Positions 1-6,554 of a DNA stretch of 50,824 nucleotides are shown piece after piece. The number at the start of each line of letters is the position of its first letter. The first letter of the stretch is position 1. Made by a program: the position numbers and the translations under genes. Below the pieces are notes generated by a model. That model saw nothing but the letters and a program-made list of their open reading frames with translations, made no database searches and was not told where the DNA came from. This DNA is from JAZNQN01 sp045656005 (GTDB lineage: Bacteria > Bacillota > Clostridia > UMGS1883 > UMGS1540). The stretch is taken from contig JAZOQG010000029.1 in assembly GCA_045656005.1 (NCBI GenBank), positions 1 through 50,824 on the forward strand, read 5' to 3'.

Positions 1-120
1 TGTTTGGCGTTTTGCAAAAGTGCCGAAACCCGCACCGTTAAGCCATTTGTGAGGTTTTATTTACAGTCTCACCCGGGGGATTTCGAGTCAGCCCCGTTAT
101 GACCACTTCGATACCTGTCC
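1..120 (-). ncRNA. tRNA-half-like element, copy 1 (cut by window edge)
   Basis: Read from 120 downwards, it starts GGACAGGTA, has a D-arm with AAGTGGTCATAA, then an anticodon-like loop CTCGAAA (81-87) with a CGA triplet, as in tRNA-Ser reading UCG. After two further bases it departs from a tRNA and enters the segment shared with copy 2 (30-88 matches 242-300 with two differences in 59 bases). No partner CCTGTCC or T-arm lies before the window edge, so a 3' half further left cannot be excluded. The same 5-bp GTGAG/CTCAC hairpin sits at 49-53 with 68-72. Confidence 0.45.
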
Positions 121-300
121 GTGTGTATGTTAGTGCTCCGTTTTGTTAGAGCAAAAAACAAGCAATATAGAATTTTGTTAGAATTGGTTAGAAAAACCGC
201 TAGATAAAGGTGTTTTGGGTGATTTGCAAAATCGCTCAAATCCGCACGGTTAAGCCATTTGTGAGGTTTTATTTACAGTCTCACCCGGGGGATTTTGAGT
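30..300. repeat. Direct repeat pair, 59 bp, 57 identical, 212 bp apart
   Basis: Bases 30-88 and 242-300 match except at the seventh base and near the end (TTTCGAG against TTTTGAG). The sequence outside the repeat is only loosely similar. The conserved core contains CCCGGGGGATTT and the GTGAG/CTCAC inverted repeat. Confidence 0.9.
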
Positions 301-331
301 GCGGACCCTTCAACCACTTGGGTACATCTCC
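232..331 (-). ncRNA. tRNA-half-like element, copy 2 (complete in window)
   Basis: Read from 331 downwards, the first ~40 nt look like the 5' half of a type II tRNA: a 7-nt acceptor strand GGAGATG, T8-A9, a D-arm with CCC/GGG and the AAGTGGTT loop, a 5-nt anticodon-stem strand CCGCA, and the loop CTCAAAA (293-299) with U33 and a CAA triplet. The expected 3' half is missing: no TTCRA T-loop and no CATCTCC-CCA end appears in the next 200 nt. Instead it continues into a segment (242-292) shared with copy 1, with a GTGAG/CTCAC hairpin (261-265 with 280-284). A GTGCGG downstream could re-pair with CCGCAC. It could be a degenerate tRNA, an interrupted tRNA or an unnamed small RNA. Confidence 0.45.
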
Positions 332-501
332 ATATTTATTATCAGATTTATTGGAAAATTTACTCCAAGAATCAGATTTTTAATTTATGAAATTTTGAAT
401 CGATTTTTTTACGTTTTTTACGAATTTTACCCCCAAAATTGGGTTCCAATTGCGCATAGAGTGGAGTACGATTTTGGAGAGAAATTTAGGAGAGAACTGG
501 C

Positions 502-623
502 GTTTGGGAGATTTTCCCGAAACTTGCAAACCCGCATGGTTGCTGGATTTTTAGGTCCTCTAAGTTCTTCTCATTCTCTAATTTTTCGAGTAATTCATGC
601 TATAACTAATTCAATTCCATTAT
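502..623 (-). ncRNA. Decayed third copy of the tRNA-half-like element
   Basis: It has the same layout as copy 1 but has diverged. Read on the minus strand, a CTCGAAA loop (584-590) is followed 47 nt later by TGCGGGTTT (46 nt in copy 1), with TGAGA and ACCT landmarks in between. The 33 nt before the loop align with the tRNA-Ser-like half of copy 1, mostly through G-to-A and C-to-T changes. It begins at the tadA stop codon. It is probably a pseudo-copy. Confidence 0.35.
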
Positions 624-1054
624 AAATTATTTCTGCGTTTTTTAAAAAAGTCTTTAAGAAGTTTTTCGCATTGGGTTTCACATATACCGCCATAAACTTC
701 AATGTTATGGGGGATAGTAAAATGATTTGAAAGAGAAAAGCCAAAATCTTTGTCGTATGCACCAAAATATATGCGTGAGATACGCGAATTAATAAGAGCT
801 CCCATGCACATCATGCAAGGTTCCAAAGTGACATAAATTTCACAATCGCAGAGGCGCCAATCACCAAGAAGGTGCTCTGCTTCTCTAATAGCAAGAATTT
901 CAGCGTGAGCGGTTACATCACAATTAGTTCGTGTAAGGTTGTGAGCAGAAGATATAATTTCATTATTTCGGACTATAACTGCGCCCACAGGAACTTCACC
1001 AATCATATAGGCTTCATTTGCTGACCGCAATGCTTTTTCCATAAAGCTATTCAA
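620..1054 (-). CDS. tadA: tRNA-specific adenosine-34 deaminase TadA
   Basis: TadA converts the wobble adenosine of tRNA-Arg(ACG) to inosine in the cytoplasm. The zinc site of the cytidine/deoxycytidylate deaminase fold is complete: H50-A-E52 (E52 is the proton shuttle) and P-C80-MM-C83. The length of about 144 residues is slightly short of the ~155 usual for the family. The start is a choice: a TTG at 1054 has a GGTGAT ribosome-binding site 4 nt upstream, while an ATG four codons later sits too far from it. The same GGTGA-then-TTG pattern appears at several genes in this window. Downstream on the same strand lies the tRNA-half-like array. Confidence 0.93.
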   Translation of the reverse strand: MNSFMEKALRSANEAYMIGEVPVGAVIVRNNEIISSAHNLTRTNCDVTAHAEILAIREAEHLLGDWRLCDCEIYVTLEPCMMCMGALINSRISRIYFGAYDKDFGFSLSNHFTIPHNIEVYGGICETQCEKLLKDFFKKRRNNL

Positions 1055-1125
1055 ATCAATCACCAAATGTTATTTTACCACATTCAAGAAGACAAGTCAA
1101 GTTATTTGAGCAAAAAAACAAAGGA

Positions 1126-1144
1126 TGAAATCATTTTGATTTCA
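1126..1144 (-). terminator. Rho-independent terminator of the Gfo/Idh/MocA gene
   Basis: An 8-bp perfect stem TGAAATCA/TGATTTCA with a 3-nt loop is followed on the minus strand by a T-rich tract. It lies between the oxidoreductase stop and tadA. Confidence 0.65.
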
Positions 1145-1154
1145 CCCCTTAAAG

Positions 1155-2204
1155 TTAAACTATTTCAACAAAAGCCTTTTCTTCGGAAGATTTATATGCA
1201 GCTTCAACCACTTTCTGATCGTAAATTGCACTGTCTGCGGTTACTGGTGGCTCCGTGTTAAATATTACTGCGTTTCCAAACTGCTGAACCTCTTTGGTAT
1301 ACATATTTCCAAGAGGGGTTCCATCGAGGGAGAGGGGGATAATTTCGTTTCTGCTCTGGTTTGCGTCATATTGGAGTGAGTCGTCACTTATGAGAATATT
1401 TACAGTTCCAACCTCCGCCTGAGCTAATGTTCCCGAAGCAATAATGCTGCCTTTAGTTCCATAGATTTCAAGTTTTGCAACGGATGCAGCATCGGGAATA
1501 TTAAAGTTTGAATCAACATAAGCCAATGAACCATTATCCATTTTCATAATAACAGCCGATGAATCATCTACTTCATAATTAAATGTTTGGGTGTGGTTAA
1601 AAGCTGCAACTTCAACTGCTTTAAGTCCGCTTAAGTATTGCAAAAGGTCGATAACGTGGATACCCATATCAACCAAAGCACCGCCGCCTGAAGTTGATTT
1701 TTTTTGTCTCCAGGCACCTTCTATGTCGGGATACCAGCAGGTGAACTGACCGCGCATTGAAACGATATCACCAATTTTTCCGTCTGCAATTATTTTCTTT
1801 ATTTCCTGATGATAGCCATGAAATCTCATAAGAAAACCTACACCGAGTTTTACACCGTTATCTTCACAGGCTTTTTTAATTTCTTCAGCATCTTCAACGG
1901 TCATTGCCATTGGCTTTTCAAGAAAAATATGTTTTTTTGCTTTGGCAGCAGCAATTGCCTGTTCTTTGTGAAAGAAAACAGGGGATGCTATGTAAACTGC
2001 TTCAATTTCATCCTGAGCTAAAATTGCTTCGTAATTATCAAAGGCATATTTTGCACCAAATTCTTTTTTAACTTCTTCTGCAACAGACAAAACGGAGTCC
2101 ATTACGGAAACGAGTTCAAGATTATCTGCAAGCATCATGCCGGGAATAGTTTTTCTTCTTGCGATACCACCGCAACCGATAATTCCCCATTTTAGTTTTT
2201 TCAT
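1155..2204 (-). CDS. Gfo/Idh/MocA-family NAD(P)-dependent oxidoreductase
   Basis: This is a 349-residue soluble sugar or inositol-type dehydrogenase. The N-terminal Rossmann fold shows GIIGCGGIA (residues ~7-15). The family's E-K-P motif is at 96-98, with the lysine as likely catalytic acid, and the DMGIHVIDLL helix at ~179-188 carries the expected histidine. The exact substrate cannot be read from sequence. The start used is the ATG at 2204, preceded by AAAGGAG; an in-frame start eight codons upstream has no such site. The gene lies downstream of the NagB-like/NagA-like operon, separated from it by a terminator. That context suggests it works on an amino sugar or uronate derivative, but this is inference. 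Confidence 0.88.
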   Translation of the reverse strand: MKKLKWGIIGCGGIARRKTIPGMMLADNLELVSVMDSVLSVAEEVKKEFGAKYAFDNYEAILAQDEIEAVYIASPVFFHKEQAIAAAKAKKHIFLEKPMAMTVEDAEEIKKACEDNGVKLGVGFLMRFHGYHQEIKKIIADGKIGDIVSMRGQFTCWYPDIEGAWRQKKSTSGGGALVDMGIHVIDLLQYLSGLKAVEVAAFNHTQTFNYEVDDSSAVIMKMDNGSLAYVDSNFNIPDAASVAKLEIYGTKGSIIASGTLAQAEVGTVNILISDDSLQYDANQSRNEIIPLSLDGTPLGNMYTKEVQQFGNAVIFNTEPPVTADSAIYDQKVVEAAYKSSEEKAFVEIV

Positions 2205-2292
2205 AAAAATTTCTCCTTTATCAAACAATTAATTTATACAATAAATTAATTCGACAAAAAACATGAAAACCCTTTAAAAAAATAAAAAAACT

Positions 2293-2323
2293 AAAAGTGT
2301 GGCAAAATTGTTGCCACACTTTT
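2293..2323 (-). terminator. Strong terminator after the NagA-like/NagB-like operon
   Basis: A 13-bp perfect inverted repeat, AAAAGTGTGGCAA with its complement and a 5-nt loop, is followed on the minus strand by a long T tract. It ends the 3315-4451 and 2344-3318 operon. Confidence 0.9.
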
Positions 2324-2343
2324 AAATATTTGCTTAGTTTTTA

Positions 2344-3318
2344 TTAATATCCAACTTTTTCCCAACACTCGAATGGAGCGGCAAGTTCTTCACTGATATA
2401 AACCTGAGTTTTCTTTGTCTGGAGCATAGAACTTGGGAGGTAAGGAGTAATAGGTCCATGTGTGCAAAGACGGCTTGTCATTCTTTGCCATGATGAGAAT
2501 GTGCCACATGTTGCAAGGGCATGAACTTCTATTCTTTCTTTAGCGCGCATTACATCGAGAGGTCCGATTGTTGCTGCACATGGAGGAACGTTAGCGATAT
2601 CACCGGACTGACCAAATGTACCATTTAATGAATTCTGCATAATTGTCATTGGGTGTAGTTTAACGATCTGTGCAGGCTGGTTGAGCCATTCTTCGATGTC
2701 ACCGCTGCCGATAAATTCCGGAATAGGATCAACGAATGCCATGTGACCTGCCCATCCTGGAGATGTTGCTGCGATATCAGCACCTGTTCCTTCAGTAATG
2801 TCGTCAATTATCTTGGAATAATCTTTAATGTTTGCATTTGTTGGGAAATGAACGTTTTCCATAGGCATACGGAGTTTTTCGTCAATCTGATAGTAGAGAT
2901 ATTTAATCATGGAATGTGCGAAACCAGCTTCGTATGTAATTGGAGCTATGTTTCCTGCTTCATCTGCCCATTCATCTTCTGCTACGAGGTGAACTTTGCT
3001 ACAATCAACACCGAAGTAGTTGATAAGCTGTGCAAGAGGAATGTATGTATCCGGTTCCGGGTTACCAAGAATCATTGTGAAGCTCTTGCCTGCTTCTGAT
3101 GCAGCTTTAAGACGTTCGAAAAGTGTAGCGATGAGAACAGGGTGGGGGTTCATCATAACTTTTACGTTAAATTCAGGATGCCACCAGTCTTCTCTCTTTT
3201 CGAGATCTTTGCCACTAAGACTACGAACGTAATCGCAAACCTTTTTGTCCTTAAAAGGAACAAATTCGTGTGGCTGAAAATCAAATTTTGTTGCCGGGTC
3301 AGTAATAAAATTGCTCAT
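2344..3318 (-). CDS. Divergent glucosamine-6-phosphate isomerase/deaminase-like (NagB-superfamily) protein
   Basis: This 324-residue protein shows the NagB/6-phosphogluconolactonase layout but is unusual. Canonical NagB has a G-x-D-G-H-x-A-F-N-E-P loop. The matching loop here (residues ~187-198) reads SPGWAGHMAFVDP, so the Asp before Gly-His is Ala (190), His192 is kept and the NEP Glu is Asp197. An acidic AEDEW patch (113-117) matches the region of the NagB catalytic Asp72. It may catalyse a related isomerisation, or act on a different phosphosugar from GlcN6P. It overlaps the upstream NagA-like gene by 4 bp (ATGA), so the two are co-translated. A good AGGAG precedes the ATG. Family membership is fairly sure; the reaction is not. 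Confidence 0.75.
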   Translation of the reverse strand: MSNFITDPATKFDFQPHEFVPFKDKKVCDYVRSLSGKDLEKREDWWHPEFNVKVMMNPHPVLIATLFERLKAASEAGKSFTMILGNPEPDTYIPLAQLINYFGVDCSKVHLVAEDEWADEAGNIAPITYEAGFAHSMIKYLYYQIDEKLRMPMENVHFPTNANIKDYSKIIDDITEGTGADIAATSPGWAGHMAFVDPIPEFIGSGDIEEWLNQPAQIVKLHPMTIMQNSLNGTFGQSGDIANVPPCAATIGPLDVMRAKERIEVHALATCGTFSSWQRMTSRLCTHGPITPYLPSSMLQTKKTQVYISEELAAPFECWEKVGY

Positions 3319-4451
3319 TTTACAATTTCTCCTTTTAAAATAGTATTTTTAACATTAAACCATTGGTCAACAATGATTAAGTTAGCAAGATTTCCTTTCT
3401 TAATCTGACCGATTTCGGGCATATTAAGAAGTTTTGATGGATTTAGTGATGCATACTTAAACACATCGCAAACCGAACCGCCTGTGTGCACCATCATGTT
3501 ACTGCATGCAACATCAAGCGTAAGTTTGGAGCCGGCAATATCGCCACCCCAGTCAAAGTTAATATCAAAGGCTTCCTCAAGTCCAGGAAGTGGGGGACCA
3601 TCTGCTACAAATGAGTCGGCAATAAGAATAATTTTGTCCTGACCTTTGATTTTTTTAACAAGACGAATCATATATGGGTGAACGTGAACACCCATGCTGT
3701 CACAGATAAGCTCTGCATAAATATCGCTGTTATAGTTTACGGTTTCATCAACGCAAACACCTCGTACTTCGGGATAGTTTTCCAAGGTACCTGTTGCATT
3801 TGTATGATGTGTACCAAGTTTAAGTCCATAAGGCATGAGGGCCTCTATTTGTTCGGGAGTAGCCTCTGAATGAGCAACAGAAAAAACAATTTCAGGAATT
3901 TCCTGTTTTACATATTTAACAAAATCTAAAATTCCTTCACGTTCAGGAGCAACACACCAAACTTTTGCAAAGCCTTTTGCAGCTTCAACAACTTCTTTGT
4001 AGTCTTTCAAAACTATTGCATCTTTCCATACGTTTTTCTCTTTATCGCAACCAAAGTCAGGATTAAGATAAGGTCCTTCCATATAAACACCAATGATGTT
4101 TTGACATTTTCCATTTGCAATAGCATCTTTGTATTTTTTGATTGCAACAAGATGCTCTTCTTTGTTCATACTATAAAAGAGGGCAGGGAGAACAGAAGTT
4201 ACACCATGATTTAAAAGTGTTTCGGAACATTTTTCAGGGTCATCGTGAAAATATGTATCTCCGTCTGCATGAGTATGTATGTCAATAAGTCCCGGTCCTA
4301 CAAAAAGCCCCTCAGCATCAATTATTTCGGCATCTTTCGGAATTTCAATATTTTTTCCGAAATCCAGGATTTTATCACCATCAATAATAAGTGAAGCTTT
4401 TGGAATATAGTGGTCGGGCATAACGAGAGTTGCATTTATAATAGCTTTCAT
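3315..4451 (-). CDS. N-acetylglucosamine-6-phosphate deacetylase-like amidohydrolase (NagA family)
   Basis: A 378-residue TIM-barrel amidohydrolase. Expected metal and catalytic residues are visible: H59-x-H61 in DIHTH, Glu125 in MEGPYLNP, His194 in VAHSEAT, His215 in GTHHTNATG, and the catalytic Asp279 in IADS. The NagA substrate motif HLYNAM is replaced by HHTNAT, so the substrate may be an amino sugar other than GlcNAc-6-P. It is the first gene of the operon, transcribed from the promoter at 4495-4523, and overlaps the NagB-like gene by 4 bp. A paralogue lies at 9886-11037. The ATG at 4451 has a GAAGG site 8 nt upstream. Confidence 0.85.
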   Translation of the reverse strand: MKAIINATLVMPDHYIPKASLIIDGDKILDFGKNIEIPKDAEIIDAEGLFVGPGLIDIHTHADGDTYFHDDPEKCSETLLNHGVTSVLPALFYSMNKEEHLVAIKKYKDAIANGKCQNIIGVYMEGPYLNPDFGCDKEKNVWKDAIVLKDYKEVVEAAKGFAKVWCVAPEREGILDFVKYVKQEIPEIVFSVAHSEATPEQIEALMPYGLKLGTHHTNATGTLENYPEVRGVCVDETVNYNSDIYAELICDSMGVHVHPYMIRLVKKIKGQDKIILIADSFVADGPPLPGLEEAFDINFDWGGDIAGSKLTLDVACSNMMVHTGGSVCDVFKYASLNPSKLLNMPEIGQIKKGNLANLIIVDQWFNVKNTILKGEIVK

Positions 4452-4494
4452 CGCTTATACCTTCTTTCTGATAACTTATTATAATACTTATTTT

Positions 4495-4523
4495 ATTATA
4501 CAACCATATCATGAAATTGTCAA
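4495..4523 (-). promoter_or_regulatory. SigA-type promoter of the NagA-like operon
   Basis: TTGACA (4518-4523) and TATAAT (4495-4500) on the minus strand are separated by exactly 17 bp, a consensus match in both boxes. Confidence 0.85.
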
Positions 4524-4606
4524 TATATTTCTTTCGTTTCTGCTTTGATTTTTTTGTTTTTGAAATAAAAACGAAAAGTGTGTCATTTTAATTATCAAGA
4601 AAAAAC

Positions 4607-4635
4607 TTGCAATAATTATTTTAATATTATATACT
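4607..4635 (+). promoter_or_regulatory. SigA-type promoter of the DUF4330/O-antigen ligase pair
   Basis: TTGCAA (4607-4612), 17 bp, TATACT (4630-4635). It lies 34 bp upstream of the start codon and is divergent from the amino-sugar operon promoter. Confidence 0.7.
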
Positions 4636-4668
4636 ATACTTAACAATTTTTGTAAGCGGGTGATTTAT

Positions 4669-5124
4669 ATGAAAAAAATAAAACTGAACATTATAGATTA
4701 TATTTTGATTGTGGCATTTGTTAGTGTTATTTTCTTTGTGGGTTTGAAGACTTTTGAAAATGATAGCGGTGTGGGAGAACAGAGGTATGTTTTGAGTGTT
4801 TACTGTGAGGAAGTTCCTGACTTTGCCGCAGAGCTTATAAAGATTGGAGACAAAGTTTCTGATGAAGGTAAAAATATAAGCCTCGGTAATGTATTAAGTA
4901 TTAACCTTTCTGATGGTGTCAGCTACATGGAAGATGAAAACGAAAAACTTAAGAGAATAGCAAAAGAGGGATACAGCAGTGTTTTACTTAAAATTTCTTC
5001 TGACGGTGTACCTTTTGAACATGGAGTTAAAATTGAGGGGAACAGATATAGCGTAGGGCATTCAGTTGTGGTATACGCAGGAAAAGCAAAAATCAGCGGA
5101 AAAATTTCCAATATCGAAGAATAA
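4669..5124 (+). CDS. DUF4330-family membrane-anchored protein
   Basis: A 151-residue protein with one N-terminal membrane segment (residues ~8-24) and the rest probably outside the membrane. The C-terminal part, GVKIEGNRYSVGHSVVVYAG, matches what I recall of the DUF4330 family, whose members carry this conserved KIxGNxYxVGH pattern. No enzymatic motif is visible. The ATG at 4669 is preceded by GCGGGTGAT. The gene is followed after 14 bp by an O-antigen ligase, so a role in cell-surface polysaccharide assembly is plausible by context only. Confidence 0.7.
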   Translation: MKKIKLNIIDYILIVAFVSVIFFVGLKTFENDSGVGEQRYVLSVYCEEVPDFAAELIKIGDKVSDEGKNISLGNVLSINLSDGVSYMEDENEKLKRIAKEGYSSVLLKISSDGVPFEHGVKIEGNRYSVGHSVVVYAGKAKISGKISNIEE

Positions 5125-5138
5125 AATCGGAGTATGAA

Positions 5139-6539
5139 ATGATTTTTAAAAAGTTTAAAGAATCAGTATTTTACAGTTTAATAGTAAAATTAAAAGTATT
5201 ATTCAAAGAAAGCTTTTTGTATAATTTTATGACAGAGGCGAGTGATACACTTTGCGAAAATTCTTTTATTTTGAGTTCATCGCTCGCAGAAAAATCTTTG
5301 ATGAGGTTTAGAGAGTATAATAGCAGCAGTCTTAATGACGTTTTGTTTGGAAAACTAAAAAGTGAACATGTAACTGCATTTGCATTTTTTTTAATGATGA
5401 TAATTCCACATGCCTTGTGGAATAACTTTTATGCAGTAATTGCAGCAGCTTTTTTGTGTATGTTATTTCTTATAAAAGGAAACAGTTCAAGAGATTATCT
5501 TTCGCCATGGCTTCTATGCTTCATATTCTCGGTTTTGGGTGGAGTTTTTCTGTCGCCCGATAAAGGTGATGCGATAAGAGTGGTACTTTTTATAATGACT
5601 GCGATAGTCTTTATGACATCGGTGAAAAAACTTTCTGATAAAAAGGCTCTTTTGTCACTTATAAAAGTTTTGGTTTTTGCTCTTTTTCTGATGAGCATAT
5701 ATGCGATTTTGCAAAGCATTTTGGGTGTGGAAGTTCAGAAGCTCTTAACAGATGTAGATAATAACCAGGGTATGCCCGGAAGAGTTTTTTCTACTTTTGA
5801 AAACCCCAACAATTTTGCGGAAGTAATTGTGCTTTTACTGCCGTTTGTTTATGCTTTGTTTATTATAAGCCATGAAAAAAGAAAAAAGTTTTATTATGCA
5901 GCTGTTTTTTGTGTAAGCATTGCGGCACTCATGCTCACGTACTCGCGTTCATGCTATGTGTCGTTTGCTATTTCGCTTTTTGCATTTGTTCTTCTATATA
6001 AGCCTAAATTTGTTTTTCTTCTTGTGGCTTTGGTGATAGTGTTGGTTCCTTTCTTGCCGGAAAGTGTATTAAACAGGATTTTGACCATAGCATCAACCAG
6101 AGATACTTCTAATGCCTATAGAATTTATTTGTGGAGTGGAGTTTTGAAAATGCTTCGCGAAAACTTTGTTTGCGGTGTCGGAACAGGCTCGGCGGCATTC
6201 GTTAAAGCATACGCACCGTTTGCAAGTCCTCTTGCGGCAAATGCACCGCATTCACACATGCTATACCTTGAACTTTTTATTCAGTTCGGAGTAATCGGAG
6301 GAGCGGGTTTCTTTGCTTTTTGGTTTTCTTTAATAAGAAAGGCGTTTACTTCTCTTGTACACGGGTTTGATGACGATTTAAAGTGTATTACAAAGGCATC
6401 GGTAAGCTCTTTCCTGGGTATTTCATTTGCGGCCATGGCAGAATATATCTGGTTTTATCCCAGGGTTATGTATGTGTTCTTTATAGTACTTGGTATAATG
6501 CTTTGTGCAATAAAACTTAACAAAAAAAACGAAGGTTAA
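5139..6539 (+). CDS. O-antigen ligase/polymerase family membrane protein
   Basis: This 466-residue polytopic membrane protein has about ten to twelve hydrophobic segments after a polar N-terminal stretch of ~85 residues. The WaaL/Wzy-type signature is seen near the C-terminal third: a long extracytoplasmic loop with YRIYLWSGVLKM and then PHSHMLYLELFIQFG, whose His is the conserved HN/HSH-type residue of the family. Such proteins polymerise or ligate lipid-linked glycans on the outer face of the membrane. It is co-transcribed with the DUF4330 gene. Its 3' end overlaps the convergent DUF5693 gene by 4 bp, and both stop codons lie in the loop of a shared terminator hairpin. Confidence 0.85.
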   Translation: MIFKKFKESVFYSLIVKLKVLFKESFLYNFMTEASDTLCENSFILSSSLAEKSLMRFREYNSSSLNDVLFGKLKSEHVTAFAFFLMMIIPHALWNNFYAVIAAAFLCMLFLIKGNSSRDYLSPWLLCFIFSVLGGVFLSPDKGDAIRVVLFIMTAIVFMTSVKKLSDKKALLSLIKVLVFALFLMSIYAILQSILGVEVQKLLTDVDNNQGMPGRVFSTFENPNNFAEVIVLLLPFVYALFIISHEKRKKFYYAAVFCVSIAALMLTYSRSCYVSFAISLFAFVLLYKPKFVFLLVALVIVLVPFLPESVLNRILTIASTRDTSNAYRIYLWSGVLKMLRENFVCGVGTGSAAFVKAYAPFASPLAANAPHSHMLYLELFIQFGVIGGAGFFAFWFSLIRKAFTSLVHGFDDDLKCITKASVSSFLGISFAAMAEYIWFYPRVMYVFFIVLGIMLCAIKLNKKNEG

Positions 6540-6554
6540 TCCTTCGCTTTTTTT
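6530..6554. terminator. Bidirectional terminator holding both stop codons in its loop
   Basis: CGAAGG (6530-6535) pairs with CCTTCG (6541-6546). The 5-nt loop TTAAT contains the TAA stops of both convergent genes. A and T runs flank the stem, so it can work in both directions. Confidence 0.75.

Larger units (their letters stand above)
1..619. other. Non-coding region downstream of tadA with repeated RNA-like elements
   Basis: This 619-base stretch has no convincing protein gene. A 108-codon open frame on the plus strand from 299 has no ribosome-binding site and no recognisable protein features. Read on the minus strand, downstream of tadA, it contains two near-identical elements and one decayed relative, listed separately. 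The first element runs off the left edge of the window. In Bacillus subtilis the tadA homologue lies beside a tRNA-Ser gene and the SRP RNA gene, so an RNA-coding neighbourhood is expected here, but no complete tRNA and no SRP RNA core could be found. Confidence 0.6.

Noticed and set aside
1..331. Direct repeats as a CRISPR array
   Set aside because: Only two close copies, 59 bp long and 212 bp apart, with no regular spacers and no cas genes.
1..331. Group I intron in a tRNA anticodon loop
   Set aside because: The inserted stretch is too short and no group I core pairing motifs were seen; a 3' exon is not visible. It is kept only as a remote possibility for copy 1, which is cut by the window edge.
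1..331. T-box leader on the plus strand
   Set aside because: There is no T-box sequence and no downstream synthetase or transporter gene.
1..619. SRP RNA, expected near tadA by analogy with Bacillus
   Set aside because: The conserved SRP core (GGAAGGAAGCAGC-like) was not found on either strand.
299..625. A 108-codon open frame on the plus strand
   Set aside because: There is no ribosome-binding site, the composition is unlike a folded protein, and it crosses the repeat and the end of tadA. The minus-strand RNA-like reading explains the region better.
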